This document shows positions 32,834 through 41,492 of a stretch of DNA of 64,000 nt, piece by piece. The translations under genes and the position numbers were made by a program. Within the stretch, counting starts at the first letter, position 1. Each line of letters begins with the position of its first letter. The DNA comes from Ewingella allii (GTDB lineage: Bacteria; Pseudomonadota; Gammaproteobacteria; Enterobacterales; Enterobacteriaceae): contig NZ_JAWUDN010000003.1 of assembly GCF_044430645.1 (NCBI RefSeq), positions 310,001 to 374,000 on the forward strand, read 5' to 3'. A model generated the notes under the pieces. The model saw only the letters and a program-made list of their open reading frames with translations, made no database searches and was not told the DNA's origin.

Positions 32834-34096
32834 ATGCCACGCGCCTTAAACGACACTTCTACTGCTCTGAACGCCGCTAATTTACTGGCACTGACCCAAC
32901 AATTTGGCTGCCCGGTATGGGCTTATGATGCCGAGATCATCACTCAGCGTATCAGCCAGCTGCGCCAGTTCGACGTGATCCGTTTTGCTCAGAAGGCGTG
33001 CTCCAATATCCATATTCTGCGCCTGATGCGCGAGCAGGGCGTGAAAGTTGACTCAGTTTCTCTGGGTGAAATCGAGCGCGCGCTGCTGGCCGGTTTTAAG
33101 CCGGGCCGCGAAGCCAGCGAAATTGTCTTTACCGCCGACGTGCTGGACCAGCCGACGCTAGACCGCGTCACCGATCTGGATATTCCGGTTAACGCCGGTT
33201 CTATTGATATGCTGGGGCAGATTGGCCGCCAGAAAGCCGGGCACCCCGTTTGGCTGCGCGTTAACCCGGGCTTTGGTCACGGCCACAGCCAGAAAACCAA
33301 CACCGGCGGCGAGAACAGTAAACACGGTATCTGGTTCGGCGATTTGCCGCAGGCGCTGGCGGAGATTCAACGTTATGACCTGAAGCTGGTGGGCATTCAT
33401 ATGCACATCGGCTCCGGCGTGGACTACGGCCATCTGGAGCAAGTGTGCGACGCCATGGTGCGTCAGGTGATTGAAACCGGGCATGATATTGACGCCATTT
33501 CTGCCGGTGGCGGCCTGTCGATTCCTTACCGTTTCGGCGAAGAAGCCATCAATACCGAGCATTATTACGGCTTATGGAACCGCGCCCGCGAGCAGATTGC
33601 TGCACATCTGGGCCATGCCGTTCATCTGGAAATTGAGCCGGGCCGCTTCCTGGTGGCCGAATCCGGCGTGCTGGTGGCGCAGGTGCGTGCCGCCAAAAAT
33701 ATGGGCAGCCGCCACTTCGTGCTGTGCGATGCCGGTTTCAACGATTTAATGCGCCCGGCGATGTACGGCAGTTACCACCATATTTCCCTGCTACCCGCCG
33801 ATGGCCGCGACATCAGCAATGCGCCACTGATTAACTCAGTGATCGCCGGTCCGCTGTGTGAATCCGGCGACGTGTTCACCCAGCAGGCGGGGGGCGGGGT
33901 AGAAACCTTCGCGTTGCCACAGGTGGAAATCGGCGATTATCTGGTCTTCCACGACACCGGCGCTTACGGCGCGTCGATGTCTTCCAACTACAACAGCCGC
34001 CCGCTGTTACCAGAAGTGTTGTTTGAAAATGGCGTACCGCGCCTGATCCGCCGCCGCCAAACCATTGAGGAATTGCTGGCGCTGGAGCTGATTTAA
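32834..34096 (+). CDS. lysA: Diaminopimelate decarboxylase
   Basis: A 420-residue PLP enzyme that makes L-lysine from meso-diaminopimelate, the last step of the pathway. The PLP lysine is K54 in RFAQKACSN, the same number as in E. coli. The glycine loop SAGGGLSIPYR, the EPGRFLVAESG segment, and the active-site Cys of GPLCESGDVF from the partner subunit are all present. It is divergent from lysR, and its stop lies 3 bases from the convergent galR stop. All of this is as in E. coli. Confidence 0.97.
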   Translation: MPRALNDTSTALNAANLLALTQQFGCPVWAYDAEIITQRISQLRQFDVIRFAQKACSNIHILRLMREQGVKVDSVSLGEIERALLAGFKPGREASEIVFTADVLDQPTLDRVTDLDIPVNAGSIDMLGQIGRQKAGHPVWLRVNPGFGHGHSQKTNTGGENSKHGIWFGDLPQALAEIQRYDLKLVGIHMHIGSGVDYGHLEQVCDAMVRQVIETGHDIDAISAGGGLSIPYRFGEEAINTEHYYGLWNRAREQIAAHLGHAVHLEIEPGRFLVAESGVLVAQVRAAKNMGSRHFVLCDAGFNDLMRPAMYGSYHHISLLPADGRDISNAPLINSVIAGPLCESGDVFTQQAGGGVETFALPQVEIGDYLVFHDTGAYGASMSSNYNSRPLLPEVLFENGVPRLIRRRQTIEELLALELI

Positions 34097-34099
34097 GGC

Positions 34100-35104
34100 T
34101 TAGCTCGCCGGGCTGGTGACGGAATGACGGCGCACCAGCGTCGGGCTAAACATGTGGGTAGTTTCCGGCAGCGGCTGGTTGTTCGCTAAAGCTAATGCCA
34201 GCTGCGCCGCCTGATTGGCCATCGCCACCACTGGATATCTCACCGTGGTTAAACGCGGGCGCAGGTAGCGGGAAATCAGCACGTCGTCGAAGCCGACCAG
34301 TGAAATATCGGTCGGCACATCAATGCTGTTGTCGCTCAGCACCGACAGCGCCCCTGCCGCCATTGAGTCATTGTAGCAAGTCACCGCCGTGAAGCTGCGC
34401 CCTAGCCCCAGTAAGTCCGCCATCGCCTGCTCGCCGCCAATCTCGTCCGGCTCGGCGTAGGCAATCAGTTTATCGTCCACCGGAATATTGTGTTCTTGCA
34501 GCGCGTCGAGATAGCCCTGTAGGCGATCGCTGGCGTCCGAAATTCCGTGGTTGGAGCATAAAATCGCAATCCGCTGATGGCCGCTTTGAATCAGATGGCG
34601 GGTCGCCAGCCATGCCCCGTAGCGGTCGTCCAGCGCCACGCAGCGCTGCTCGAAACCTGCCAGGGTTCGGTTAATCAGCACCATGCCGGGGATCTGTTTC
34701 ATTAAGCTTTGCAGCTCGTCGTCCGGCAGCATCTTGGCGTGAACCACCAATGCCGCGCAGCGATGGCGAATCAGTTGCTCAATCGCCTGACGCTCTTTAT
34801 CCACATTATGGTAACCGTTACCAATCAGCAGGAAGTTGCCGGTGGCGTAAGCCACCTGCTCGACGGCTTTCACCATTGCGCCGAAGAAGGGGTCAGAAAC
34901 ATCGGCCACGATCAGACCAAGGGTTTCCGTAGACTGCTGTGCGAGGGCGCGTGCATTGGCATTCGGATGATATTGCAAATGTTGCATGGCGCTAAGCACC
35001 GCCTCCCGCGAGCTATCACTCGCCTTTGGCGAATGATTTATTACGCGAGAAACCGTGGCGACGGAAACACCCGCCAGTCTTGCAACATCTTTGATGGTAG
35101 CCAT
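34100..35104 (-). CDS. galR: Galactose repressor GalR
   Basis: A 334-residue LacI-family repressor with an N-terminal helix-turn-helix (MATIKDVARLAGVSVATVSR), the hinge helix (NARALAQQSTETLGLIVADV region), and a periplasmic-binding-like ligand domain. GalR represses galactose uptake and use genes until D-galactose binds. Identity is supported by the lysA-galR-omrA-aas order and by an exact gal-type operator 23 bases upstream, implying autoregulation. The ATG at 35104 is the family start; the frame runs further upstream to 35242 through a hairpin that is not coding. Confidence 0.93.
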   Translation of the reverse strand: MATIKDVARLAGVSVATVSRVINHSPKASDSSREAVLSAMQHLQYHPNANARALAQQSTETLGLIVADVSDPFFGAMVKAVEQVAYATGNFLLIGNGYHNVDKERQAIEQLIRHRCAALVVHAKMLPDDELQSLMKQIPGMVLINRTLAGFEQRCVALDDRYGAWLATRHLIQSGHQRIAILCSNHGISDASDRLQGYLDALQEHNIPVDDKLIAYAEPDEIGGEQAMADLLGLGRSFTAVTCYNDSMAAGALSVLSDNSIDVPTDISLVGFDDVLISRYLRPRLTTVRYPVVAMANQAAQLALALANNQPLPETTHMFSPTLVRRHSVTSPAS

Positions 35105-35126
35105 TACACGTCCAAAATTTGTGTGA

Positions 35127-35142
35127 GGGTAAACGCTTACAC
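35127..35142. promoter_or_regulatory. gal operator upstream of galR
   Basis: On the minus strand GTGTAAGCGTTTACCC fits the GalR/GalS consensus GTGnAAnCGnTTnCAC at all but one defined position. Its position supports autorepression. Confidence 0.75.
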
Positions 35143-35234
35143 TATCAGTTTTACGGAAAATGACTCGGGCCGCAAGGCCATGGGATGGTAAGCATGTGAT
35201 CTGAGTCAAATGTTGACGGGGCAAATTCAACTTC

Positions 35235-35327
35235 AAGGTCAAGACCGTGGGCCGACGCCCACGGTCTTGACCTTAAGGCGGGCTTGGGCAGCCGCCCAAA
35301 AAAGTTCCCGGCGTTGAACTGAACGCC
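35235..35327. repeat. Cluster of three hairpins including a perfect 18-bp stem
   Basis: Three stem-loops lie in 93 bases. The first has perfect 18-bp arms (35235-35252 and 35257-35274) around a CGAC tetraloop. The second is GGCGG-g-CT / AG-CCGCC (35277-35296). The third is GGCGTT-GAACTG-AACGCC (35310-35327). No T-run follows any of them, so simple termination is unlikely. They sit in the divergent control region between galR and the molybdoenzyme gene. They could be a dispersed palindromic repeat, an RNA leader structure, or a folded DNA site. Confidence 0.7.
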
Positions 35328-35379
35328 AAACTAGTGCATGTTTCCCCTGAAACTCCTACTCCCGAGACAGAAACCCTTA

Positions 35380-37641
35380 ATGACTATTCGCCGATTCCCA
35401 CAGTTGGCCCACTGGGGGGCTTACACCGCCGTTGTTGAAGATGGACGCCTGATCCGCTGTGAACCCCACATCGCAGACAGCGATCCCTCGCCAATGCTGG
35501 ACTCCATCATCCCTCTGGTCTATTCCGACAAACGCATTCGCAAACCGGCGGTGCGTCGCTCTTGGCTGCAAAAGCGTGAGCACAGCAACCGGGCGCTGCG
35601 GGGCAAGGAGGACTTTGTCGAAGTGGATTGGGATCTGGCGCTGGATCTGGTGGCGGAAGAGAACCGCCGGGTGCGGGACAAATATGGCGCGGCGGGGATC
35701 TTCACTGGCTCCTACGGCTGGTCGTCGGCGGGGCGTTTGCACCACGCGCGTTCGCTGGTGCGGCGTTTCTACTTTACCGGCGGCGGCGGGGTGGATCAGG
35801 AGGGGAACTACAGCTGGGGGACGGCGCAATTCTTCCTGCCTTACATTATCGGCACCTTCACGCCGCTTACTGGCCGGGTGACGACTTGGCCGAGCGTGGT
35901 GGATAATGCCGAGATCTTGCTGGCATTTGGCGGCTTAGCGCTGAAAAATGCCCAAGTGGCGTCGGGCGGGGCGGTGGCTCATACCCTCAAACCGGCGCTG
36001 GAACAGCTGGCGAAAAAGGGCACGCCGATCGTCAACATTAGCCCGATGCGCGATGACTGCCCAGAGTTTGCCAACGCCGAGTGGATCCCGATTCGGCCCA
36101 ACACCGACGCCGCGCTGATGATGGCGCTGGCTTTTGAAATTCAAAGGCTTGGCGCGCAGGATGATGCCTTCCTTGCCTCTCACTGCGTGGGTTATCCCCA
36201 GTTGGCGGCTTATTTACAGGGTAAAAGCGACGGCGTGGAAAAGACGCCGGAGTGGGCCAGCCAGATCACTGGCATCCCCGCTGCGCGCATCGCCAAACTG
36301 GCGCAACAGCTGATTGGCGTGCGCAGCTTTATTACCTGTGCTTACTCGGTGCAGCGCGCCCATCGCGGCGAGCAGCCTTACTGGATGATGATTGCCCTGT
36401 CGGCGATGCTCGGACAGGTTGGGCTGCCGGGCGGCGGTTTCTCCTTTGGTCACGGCTCGATGAACGGCGTCGGCAACCCGCGTTTCGACACGCCGGGGCC
36501 TGCCGTCAGCACCGGACCGAACCCCTCGGGCTTATCTATTCCCGTGGCACGCATCAGCGACATGTTGCTTAATCCGGGCCAGCCTTATGAGTTTCAAGGC
36601 AAAACCTTTCATTATCCCGACATCCATCTGGTGCACTGGGCGGGCGGCAATCCCTTTCATCATCACCAGCAGCTGAATCGGCTGGTAGAAGGCTGGCAGC
36701 GGCCGGATACCATTATCGTGCAGGACAGCGTCTGGACCGCGGCGGCGCGCATGGCCGATATTGTCCTTCCCGCCACCACTTCCCTTGAGCGTAATGACAT
36801 TGGCGGCTCTTCACGCGATCGCTACGTGCTGGCGATGCATCAGGCGATTGCGCCACGGCATCAGGCGCGCAATGACATCGACATTTTTGCCGATTTGGCT
36901 GAGCGCTTGGGCTATCGCGAGCAATTTACATTGGGGCGCGATGAGAATGCTTGGCTGAGGCAGATTTACCAGCAGTGCGGCGTGGCGCAGCAGGGGACGG
37001 GGGCGGAATGGCCAGATTTCGACACCTTCTGGCAGCGCGGCTCGGTCGAACTGCCCATGCCAGAGCAGGATTATGTGTTTTTCGAAGAGTTCCGTAAAAG
37101 CCCGCGCGCCAACCCGCTGGCGACGCAAAGTGGCAAGATTGAGCTCTTCTCCGAGAAAATCGCCGGGTATGGCTATGACGACTTCGCGGGGCACCCTGAG
37201 TGGCAGCCGCCGGTGGAGTGGCTGGGGGCCGATACGGCAAAAACCTGGCCGCTGCACCTGATCTCCATTCAACCCAAGGATCGTCTGCATAGCCAGATGG
37301 ATCAATCCCCTCTGGCGCAAAGCAACAAAACCGCGGGCAAAGAGACGCTGCTGATGCACCCCGCCGATGCCGCTGAAAGGCAACTGGAGAGTGGCAATCA
37401 GGTCAAAATTTCTAACGCACGGGGCAGCTGCTTGGCGGGCGTGGAGCTGAATGAAGGTATTGCGCGCGGCGTGGTGCTGATGGCGACCGGAGCCTGGTTC
37501 GATCCGGGATTTGGCGGCCCGTGGCAGGAGACGGAGCAGGCGGGAAACCCCAACGTGCTGACCTTAGACATCGGCACCTCGCGGCTGACACAGGGGCCAA
37601 ACGCCATGAGCTGTCTGGTGGAAGTAGCGCGGCATAAGTGA
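35380..37641 (+). CDS. BisC/TorZ-type cytoplasmic molybdopterin oxidoreductase
   Basis: A 753-residue molybdenum enzyme of the DMSO-reductase family, close in layout to E. coli BisC (biotin or methionine sulfoxide reductase). Segments shared with BisC include HWGAY, FTGSYGWSSAGRLHHA, GNYSWGTAQ (its serine in the position of the Mo ligand in BisC/TorA), WWAGG-like VHWAGGNPFHHHQ, and LPATTSLERNDIG. No iron-sulfur Cys motif and no Tat signal are present, so it should be cytoplasmic and reduce an S- or N-oxide with bis-MGD. The ATG at 35380 gives the family start; the frame begins at 35338. It has no adjacent chaperone or electron-donor gene, and no orthologue lies here in E. coli. Confidence 0.85.
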   Translation: MTIRRFPQLAHWGAYTAVVEDGRLIRCEPHIADSDPSPMLDSIIPLVYSDKRIRKPAVRRSWLQKREHSNRALRGKEDFVEVDWDLALDLVAEENRRVRDKYGAAGIFTGSYGWSSAGRLHHARSLVRRFYFTGGGGVDQEGNYSWGTAQFFLPYIIGTFTPLTGRVTTWPSVVDNAEILLAFGGLALKNAQVASGGAVAHTLKPALEQLAKKGTPIVNISPMRDDCPEFANAEWIPIRPNTDAALMMALAFEIQRLGAQDDAFLASHCVGYPQLAAYLQGKSDGVEKTPEWASQITGIPAARIAKLAQQLIGVRSFITCAYSVQRAHRGEQPYWMMIALSAMLGQVGLPGGGFSFGHGSMNGVGNPRFDTPGPAVSTGPNPSGLSIPVARISDMLLNPGQPYEFQGKTFHYPDIHLVHWAGGNPFHHHQQLNRLVEGWQRPDTIIVQDSVWTAAARMADIVLPATTSLERNDIGGSSRDRYVLAMHQAIAPRHQARNDIDIFADLAERLGYREQFTLGRDENAWLRQIYQQCGVAQQGTGAEWPDFDTFWQRGSVELPMPEQDYVFFEEFRKSPRANPLATQSGKIELFSEKIAGYGYDDFAGHPEWQPPVEWLGADTAKTWPLHLISIQPKDRLHSQMDQSPLAQSNKTAGKETLLMHPADAAERQLESGNQVKISNARGSCLAGVELNEGIARGVVLMATGAWFDPGFGGPWQETEQAGNPNVLTLDIGTSRLTQGPNAMSCLVEVARHK

Positions 37642-37699
37642 GGTCGAAATGACGGATTTCTGCACCGAAATGGTGAGATAAATGTTCAAAAAATGAGGT

Positions 37700-37742
37700 A
37701 ACTGCCTGATGTTTCATGAATGGCTAAACTCAGGCAGTTTTT
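37700..37742 (+). terminator. Terminator after the molybdoenzyme gene
   Basis: AACTGCCTGA and TCAGGCAGTT form a perfect 10-bp stem with a 20-base loop, followed by TTTT, 58 bases past the stop codon. Confidence 0.75.
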
Positions 37743-37821
37743 CACCACTGGTTACACTTTGCGTGATTATGTTGCGATTGGCTGCTGGCTGTTGATCTGC
37801 CAAAGCGGATAAATTGAACGT

Positions 37822-37915
37822 CCCAGAGGTATTGATTGGTGAATCATCAACGTACACTGTATGTTGATACCGATTAAATTTGCACCAACCTACGCGGATG
37901 CGTAGGTTTTTTTTT
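37822..37915 (+). ncRNA. omrA: OmrA/OmrB-family small regulatory RNA
   Basis: The 5' end CCCAGAGGTATTGATTGGTG equals the conserved seed of E. coli OmrA. The 3' end is the OmrA-like stem ACCTACGC-GGAT-GCGTAGGT followed by nine Ts, preceded by the TTGCACCAACC also found in OmrA. The gene lies between galR and aas, its place in E. coli. Length is about 94 bases. OmrA pairs through its 5' end, with Hfq, to messages for outer-membrane TonB receptors, the protease OmpT, ompR, csgD and flhDC. In E. coli it is induced by OmpR. A -10-like TAAATT ends six bases before the start. Only one copy is seen, where E. coli has omrA and omrB in tandem. Confidence 0.92.
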
Positions 37916-38061
37916 GCCAAAATTCGGTTGTAATATGGGCACACCTCGCAAAGTCTTAAACTTCTTCCCTTCCTTCGTCAAATCTCCGTCTCCTATAGTA
38001 TGCTGTTTCTATAACCTTTTTTTTCTTAGACTCAGGGATGGCTCATAAGGAGATGGCACTG

Positions 38062-40227
38062 ATGTATCGATTTCTTTTCGCTCTTTTCCGTATCGTATTC
38101 CGCCTGGCGTTTCGCGTGACGGTGACCCCGGCTCACCCCAATTTCAATTACCCTAAGCTGCTGATAACGCCCAACCATGTGTCATTTATCGATGGCGTGC
38201 TGCTGGTGCTGTTTCTGCCCGTTAAGCCGGTGTTTGCGGTCTATTCGGATATTACCGACAGCTGGTATATGCAGTGGTTGAAGCAGTATGTGGACTTCGT
38301 GCCGCTGGACCCGACCAAGCCGATGGCAATCAAACGGCTGGTGCGGGAAGTGGAGAAAGGTCGCCCGGTGGTGGTATTCCCCGAGGGGCGCATTACGGTG
38401 ACCGGCTCATTGATGAAAATTTATGACGGCGCGGCCTTTGTGGCGGCGAAGTCGCAGGCCACGGTGCTGCCGGTGCGCATTGATGGCGCGGAGTACACGC
38501 CGTTTGGCCGCCTGTTCGGCAGCTTTAAAATCCGCTGGTTCCCAAAAATCACTATCAACGTTTTACCGCCGCAGCAGGTGTCTATGCCTGAAGCGCCGCG
38601 CGCCCGCGACCGTCGCGTACTGGCCGGGCAAAAGCTGCACGACATCATGATGGACGCGCGGATGAACACCCGCGAACCGCAGACTCTGTATCAGGCGCTG
38701 CTTTCAGCTCAAACTCGCTACGGCCGCCGTAAGCCTTGCATTGCTGATATCGCCTTTAAAGAAGATAGCTACCAAGGGCTGCTGAAAAAATCCCTTGGCG
38801 TGAGCCGCATCTTGCAGCGCTTCACCCGCGAGGGCGAGCACGTTGGCATGCTTCTGCCCAACGCCACCATTATGGCCGCCGCGCTGTTCGGCGCCTCGAT
38901 GCGCAACCGTATTCCTGCTTTGCTCAACTACACCTCTGGCGCGAAGGGCATCAAAAGCGCCATGAAAGCGGCAAACATTGAAACCATCATCACCTCGCGC
39001 CAGTTTTTGGAAAAGGGCAAGTTGACTCATTTACCGGAGAACGTGCCTGAGGCGAAATGGGTCTATCTCGAAGACTTAAAAGATACCGTCACCAAAGAAG
39101 ACAAACTGTGGATTTTATTCCACCTGATTTTCCCAAGCCGGGCCATGCTGCCGCAGAAACCCGACGACGCCGCGCTGGTGCTGTTCACCTCCGGCTCCGA
39201 GGGCAATCCGAAAGGCGTGGTGCACTCTCACGCCAGTCTGCTGGCCAACGTCGAGCAGATCCGCACCATTGCAGACTTCACGCCGCGTGACCGTTTTATG
39301 TCGTCATTGCCGCTGTTCCACGCCTTTGGCCTGACCGTCGGCCTGTTAACGCCGCTGATGACCGGCGCACGCGTGTTCCTCTACCCGAGTCCGTTGCATT
39401 ATCGCATCGTGCCGGAGCTGGTTTATGACCAGAACTGCACCGTGCTGTTTGGCACCTCCACCTTCCTCGGCAACTATGCCCGCTTCGCCCATCCTTATGA
39501 TTTTGCGCGTCTACGGTACGTGGTGGCGGGAGCTGAAAAGCTGTCTGAAGGTACCAAGCAAATCTGGCAGGACAAGTTCGGCATTCGCATTCTTGAAGGC
39601 TACGGCGTGACCGAGTGTGCCCCGGTGGTGTCGATTAACGTGCCGATGGCGACCAAAATTAAAACTGTTGGCCGTATTCTGCCGGGCATGGAGTCGCGAC
39701 TGATCAAGGTGCCGGGGATTGAAGAGGGCGGCCGCTTGCAGCTGCGCGGGCCAAATATCATGAAAGGCTACCTGCGGGTAGAAAATCCGGGCGTGTTGGA
39801 AAAACCGCAGGCCGAGAACGCCGAGGGCGAGATCCAGCCCGGCTGGTATGACACCGGCGATATTGTCACCTTAGATGAGCAGGGCTTCTGCACCATCAAG
39901 GGCCGCGTTAAGCGTTTTGCCAAGTTGGCCGGTGAAATGGTCTCTTTGGAAAGTGTGGAGCAGTTGGCGCTGAAGGCGTCACCTGATGGGCAGCATGCGG
40001 CGACCTCGCGCACCGATAGCAGTAAGGGCGAGGCGCTGGTGCTGTTCACAACGGATGCAGAATTACGTCGTGACGCCTTATCCAAAGCCGCCCGCGAACT
40101 TGGGCTGCCGGAACTTACCGTGCCGCGCGATATTCGCGTGGTGAAAGCCTTGCCGCTGCTTGGCAGCGGAAAACCAGATTTTGTCACTCTGCGAGAGATG
40201 GCAGAAAAACCGGAGCCCCAAGAATGA
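38062..40227 (+). CDS. aas: Bifunctional 2-acyl-GPE acyltransferase / acyl-ACP synthetase
   Basis: A 721-residue inner-membrane enzyme that re-acylates 2-acyl-glycerophosphoethanolamine left by lipoprotein maturation. The N-terminal acyltransferase has NHVSFID (HX4D motif) and FPEGRIT. The C-terminal acyl-ACP synthetase domain has the AMP-binding VLFTSGSEGNPKGVVHSH and YGVTECAP. The ATG at 38062 follows AAGGAG by nine bases and matches the E. coli N-terminus; an in-frame ATG at 38038 lacks a good site. It overlaps lplT by 4 bases, so importer and enzyme are made together. Confidence 0.95.
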   Translation: MYRFLFALFRIVFRLAFRVTVTPAHPNFNYPKLLITPNHVSFIDGVLLVLFLPVKPVFAVYSDITDSWYMQWLKQYVDFVPLDPTKPMAIKRLVREVEKGRPVVVFPEGRITVTGSLMKIYDGAAFVAAKSQATVLPVRIDGAEYTPFGRLFGSFKIRWFPKITINVLPPQQVSMPEAPRARDRRVLAGQKLHDIMMDARMNTREPQTLYQALLSAQTRYGRRKPCIADIAFKEDSYQGLLKKSLGVSRILQRFTREGEHVGMLLPNATIMAAALFGASMRNRIPALLNYTSGAKGIKSAMKAANIETIITSRQFLEKGKLTHLPENVPEAKWVYLEDLKDTVTKEDKLWILFHLIFPSRAMLPQKPDDAALVLFTSGSEGNPKGVVHSHASLLANVEQIRTIADFTPRDRFMSSLPLFHAFGLTVGLLTPLMTGARVFLYPSPLHYRIVPELVYDQNCTVLFGTSTFLGNYARFAHPYDFARLRYVVAGAEKLSEGTKQIWQDKFGIRILEGYGVTECAPVVSINVPMATKIKTVGRILPGMESRLIKVPGIEEGGRLQLRGPNIMKGYLRVENPGVLEKPQAENAEGEIQPGWYDTGDIVTLDEQGFCTIKGRVKRFAKLAGEMVSLESVEQLALKASPDGQHAATSRTDSSKGEALVLFTTDAELRRDALSKAARELGLPELTVPRDIRVVKALPLLGSGKPDFVTLREMAEKPEPQE

Positions 40228-41432
40228 ATCAGCCTTTAGCCGCCAAATCTCCGCTGATGTCGCGCAGTATGGTCGCGGTAATTGTCGCCCAGTTTTTGTC
40301 AGCCTTTGGCGATAACGCGCTGCTGTTTGCCGCGTTGGCGTTGATTAAACAACAGCTTTACCCCGACTGGAGCCAGCCTATTCTGCAAATGGCTTTTGTC
40401 GCCACTTATATCATTCTCGCGCCTTTTGTCGGCCAGTTCGCCGACAGTTTTGCCAAAGGCCGGGTGATGATGTTCGCCAATATCCTCAAATTGGCGGGGG
40501 CGGCGGTGATCTGCGTCGGGTTAAATCCCTTCTTGGGTTACACCCTGGTGGGCATCGGCGCGGCGGCCTATTCACCCGCCAAATATGGCATTTTGGGCGA
40601 AATCACCGAAGGCGAGCAGTTGGTAAAAGCTAACGGCCTCATGGAAGGTTCGACCATCGCCGCTATCCTACTGGGTTCCGTGGCTGGTGGTGCATTGGCC
40701 GACTGGAACGTGCTGGCTGCGCTGGGCGTTTGTGTGCTGACCTACGGCCTGGCGGTGGTGGCTAACTGGTTTATTCCTAAACTGGCCGCCGCGCGTCCGG
40801 GCCAGTCATGGCGCTTGTCGGCGATGACCGGCACCTTCTTCCGCGCCTGCCGTATTCTGTGGAATGACGCTGAAACGCGATTCTCACTGGTTGGTACCAG
40901 CCTGTTCTGGGGCGCGGGCGTGACGCTGCGCTTCCTGCTGGTGCTGTGGGTGCCGGTGGCGCTAGGCATTACGGATAACAAAACCCCGACCCTGCTTAAC
41001 GCCATGGTGGCGATTGGTATTGTGTTCGGTGCCGGTGCGGCGGCCAAGCTCATCACGCTAAAAACGGTGAAACGCTGTCTGCCTGCGGGTATCGCTATCG
41101 GCGTGGCGGTGGTGGTGTTCACGCTGCAAACCAAGATGCTGAATGCGTATATTCTGTTGGTGCTGGTGGGGATATTGGGCGGCTTCTTCGTGGTGCCGCT
41201 GAATGCCTTATTGCAGCATCTCGGCAAGGCGTCTGTCGGCGCGGGTAACGCGATTGCGGTGCAGAATCTCGGTGAGAATACCGCGATGCTGCTGATGCTC
41301 GGCCTGTATTCGCTGGCGGTGATGGCCGGTGCGCCGGTTCTCGCCATTGGTGTCGGCTTCGGCGTCGTCTTTGCTCTGGCGATTATCGCGCTCTGGGCGT
41401 GGCAGATTGCGCAAAAGCGCCGCGCGCCATAA
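40224..41432 (+). CDS. lplT: Lysophospholipid transporter LplT
   Basis: A 402-residue major-facilitator protein that flips lysophospholipids across the inner membrane to Aas for re-acylation. It has about twelve hydrophobic helices, including SMVAVIVAQFLSAFGDNALL at the start and the AAAYSPAKYGILGE segment typical of LplT. Its ATG overlaps the aas stop by 4 bases. Order and overlap are as in E. coli. Confidence 0.95.
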   Translation: MNQPLAAKSPLMSRSMVAVIVAQFLSAFGDNALLFAALALIKQQLYPDWSQPILQMAFVATYIILAPFVGQFADSFAKGRVMMFANILKLAGAAVICVGLNPFLGYTLVGIGAAAYSPAKYGILGEITEGEQLVKANGLMEGSTIAAILLGSVAGGALADWNVLAALGVCVLTYGLAVVANWFIPKLAAARPGQSWRLSAMTGTFFRACRILWNDAETRFSLVGTSLFWGAGVTLRFLLVLWVPVALGITDNKTPTLLNAMVAIGIVFGAGAAAKLITLKTVKRCLPAGIAIGVAVVVFTLQTKMLNAYILLVLVGILGGFFVVPLNALLQHLGKASVGAGNAIAVQNLGENTAMLLMLGLYSLAVMAGAPVLAIGVGFGVVFALAIIALWAWQIAQKRRAP

Positions 41433-41450
41433 TGAGTCACAGATAAAAGA

Positions 41451-41476
41451 AAAGGGCGCCTCGGCGCCCTTTTTTG
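41451..41476. terminator. Bidirectional terminator lplT / tas
   Basis: AAAAGGGCGCC and GGCGCCCTTTT pair perfectly around a very short loop, with a run of Ts on the plus strand and As on the other side. It lies between convergent lplT and tas. Confidence 0.88.
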
Positions 41477-41492
41477 TGCCCACCGTTCAGAC

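Noticed and set aside
35105..35242. N-terminal extension of GalR through the hairpin region
   Set aside because: The frame is open, but the family start is MATIKDV at 35104, and the extension would run over the gal operator and the start of the hairpin cluster.
37940..38037. Second tandem omr small RNA, as in E. coli
   Set aside because: No second copy of the CCCAGAGG seed and no second terminator stem were found in the galR-aas gap.
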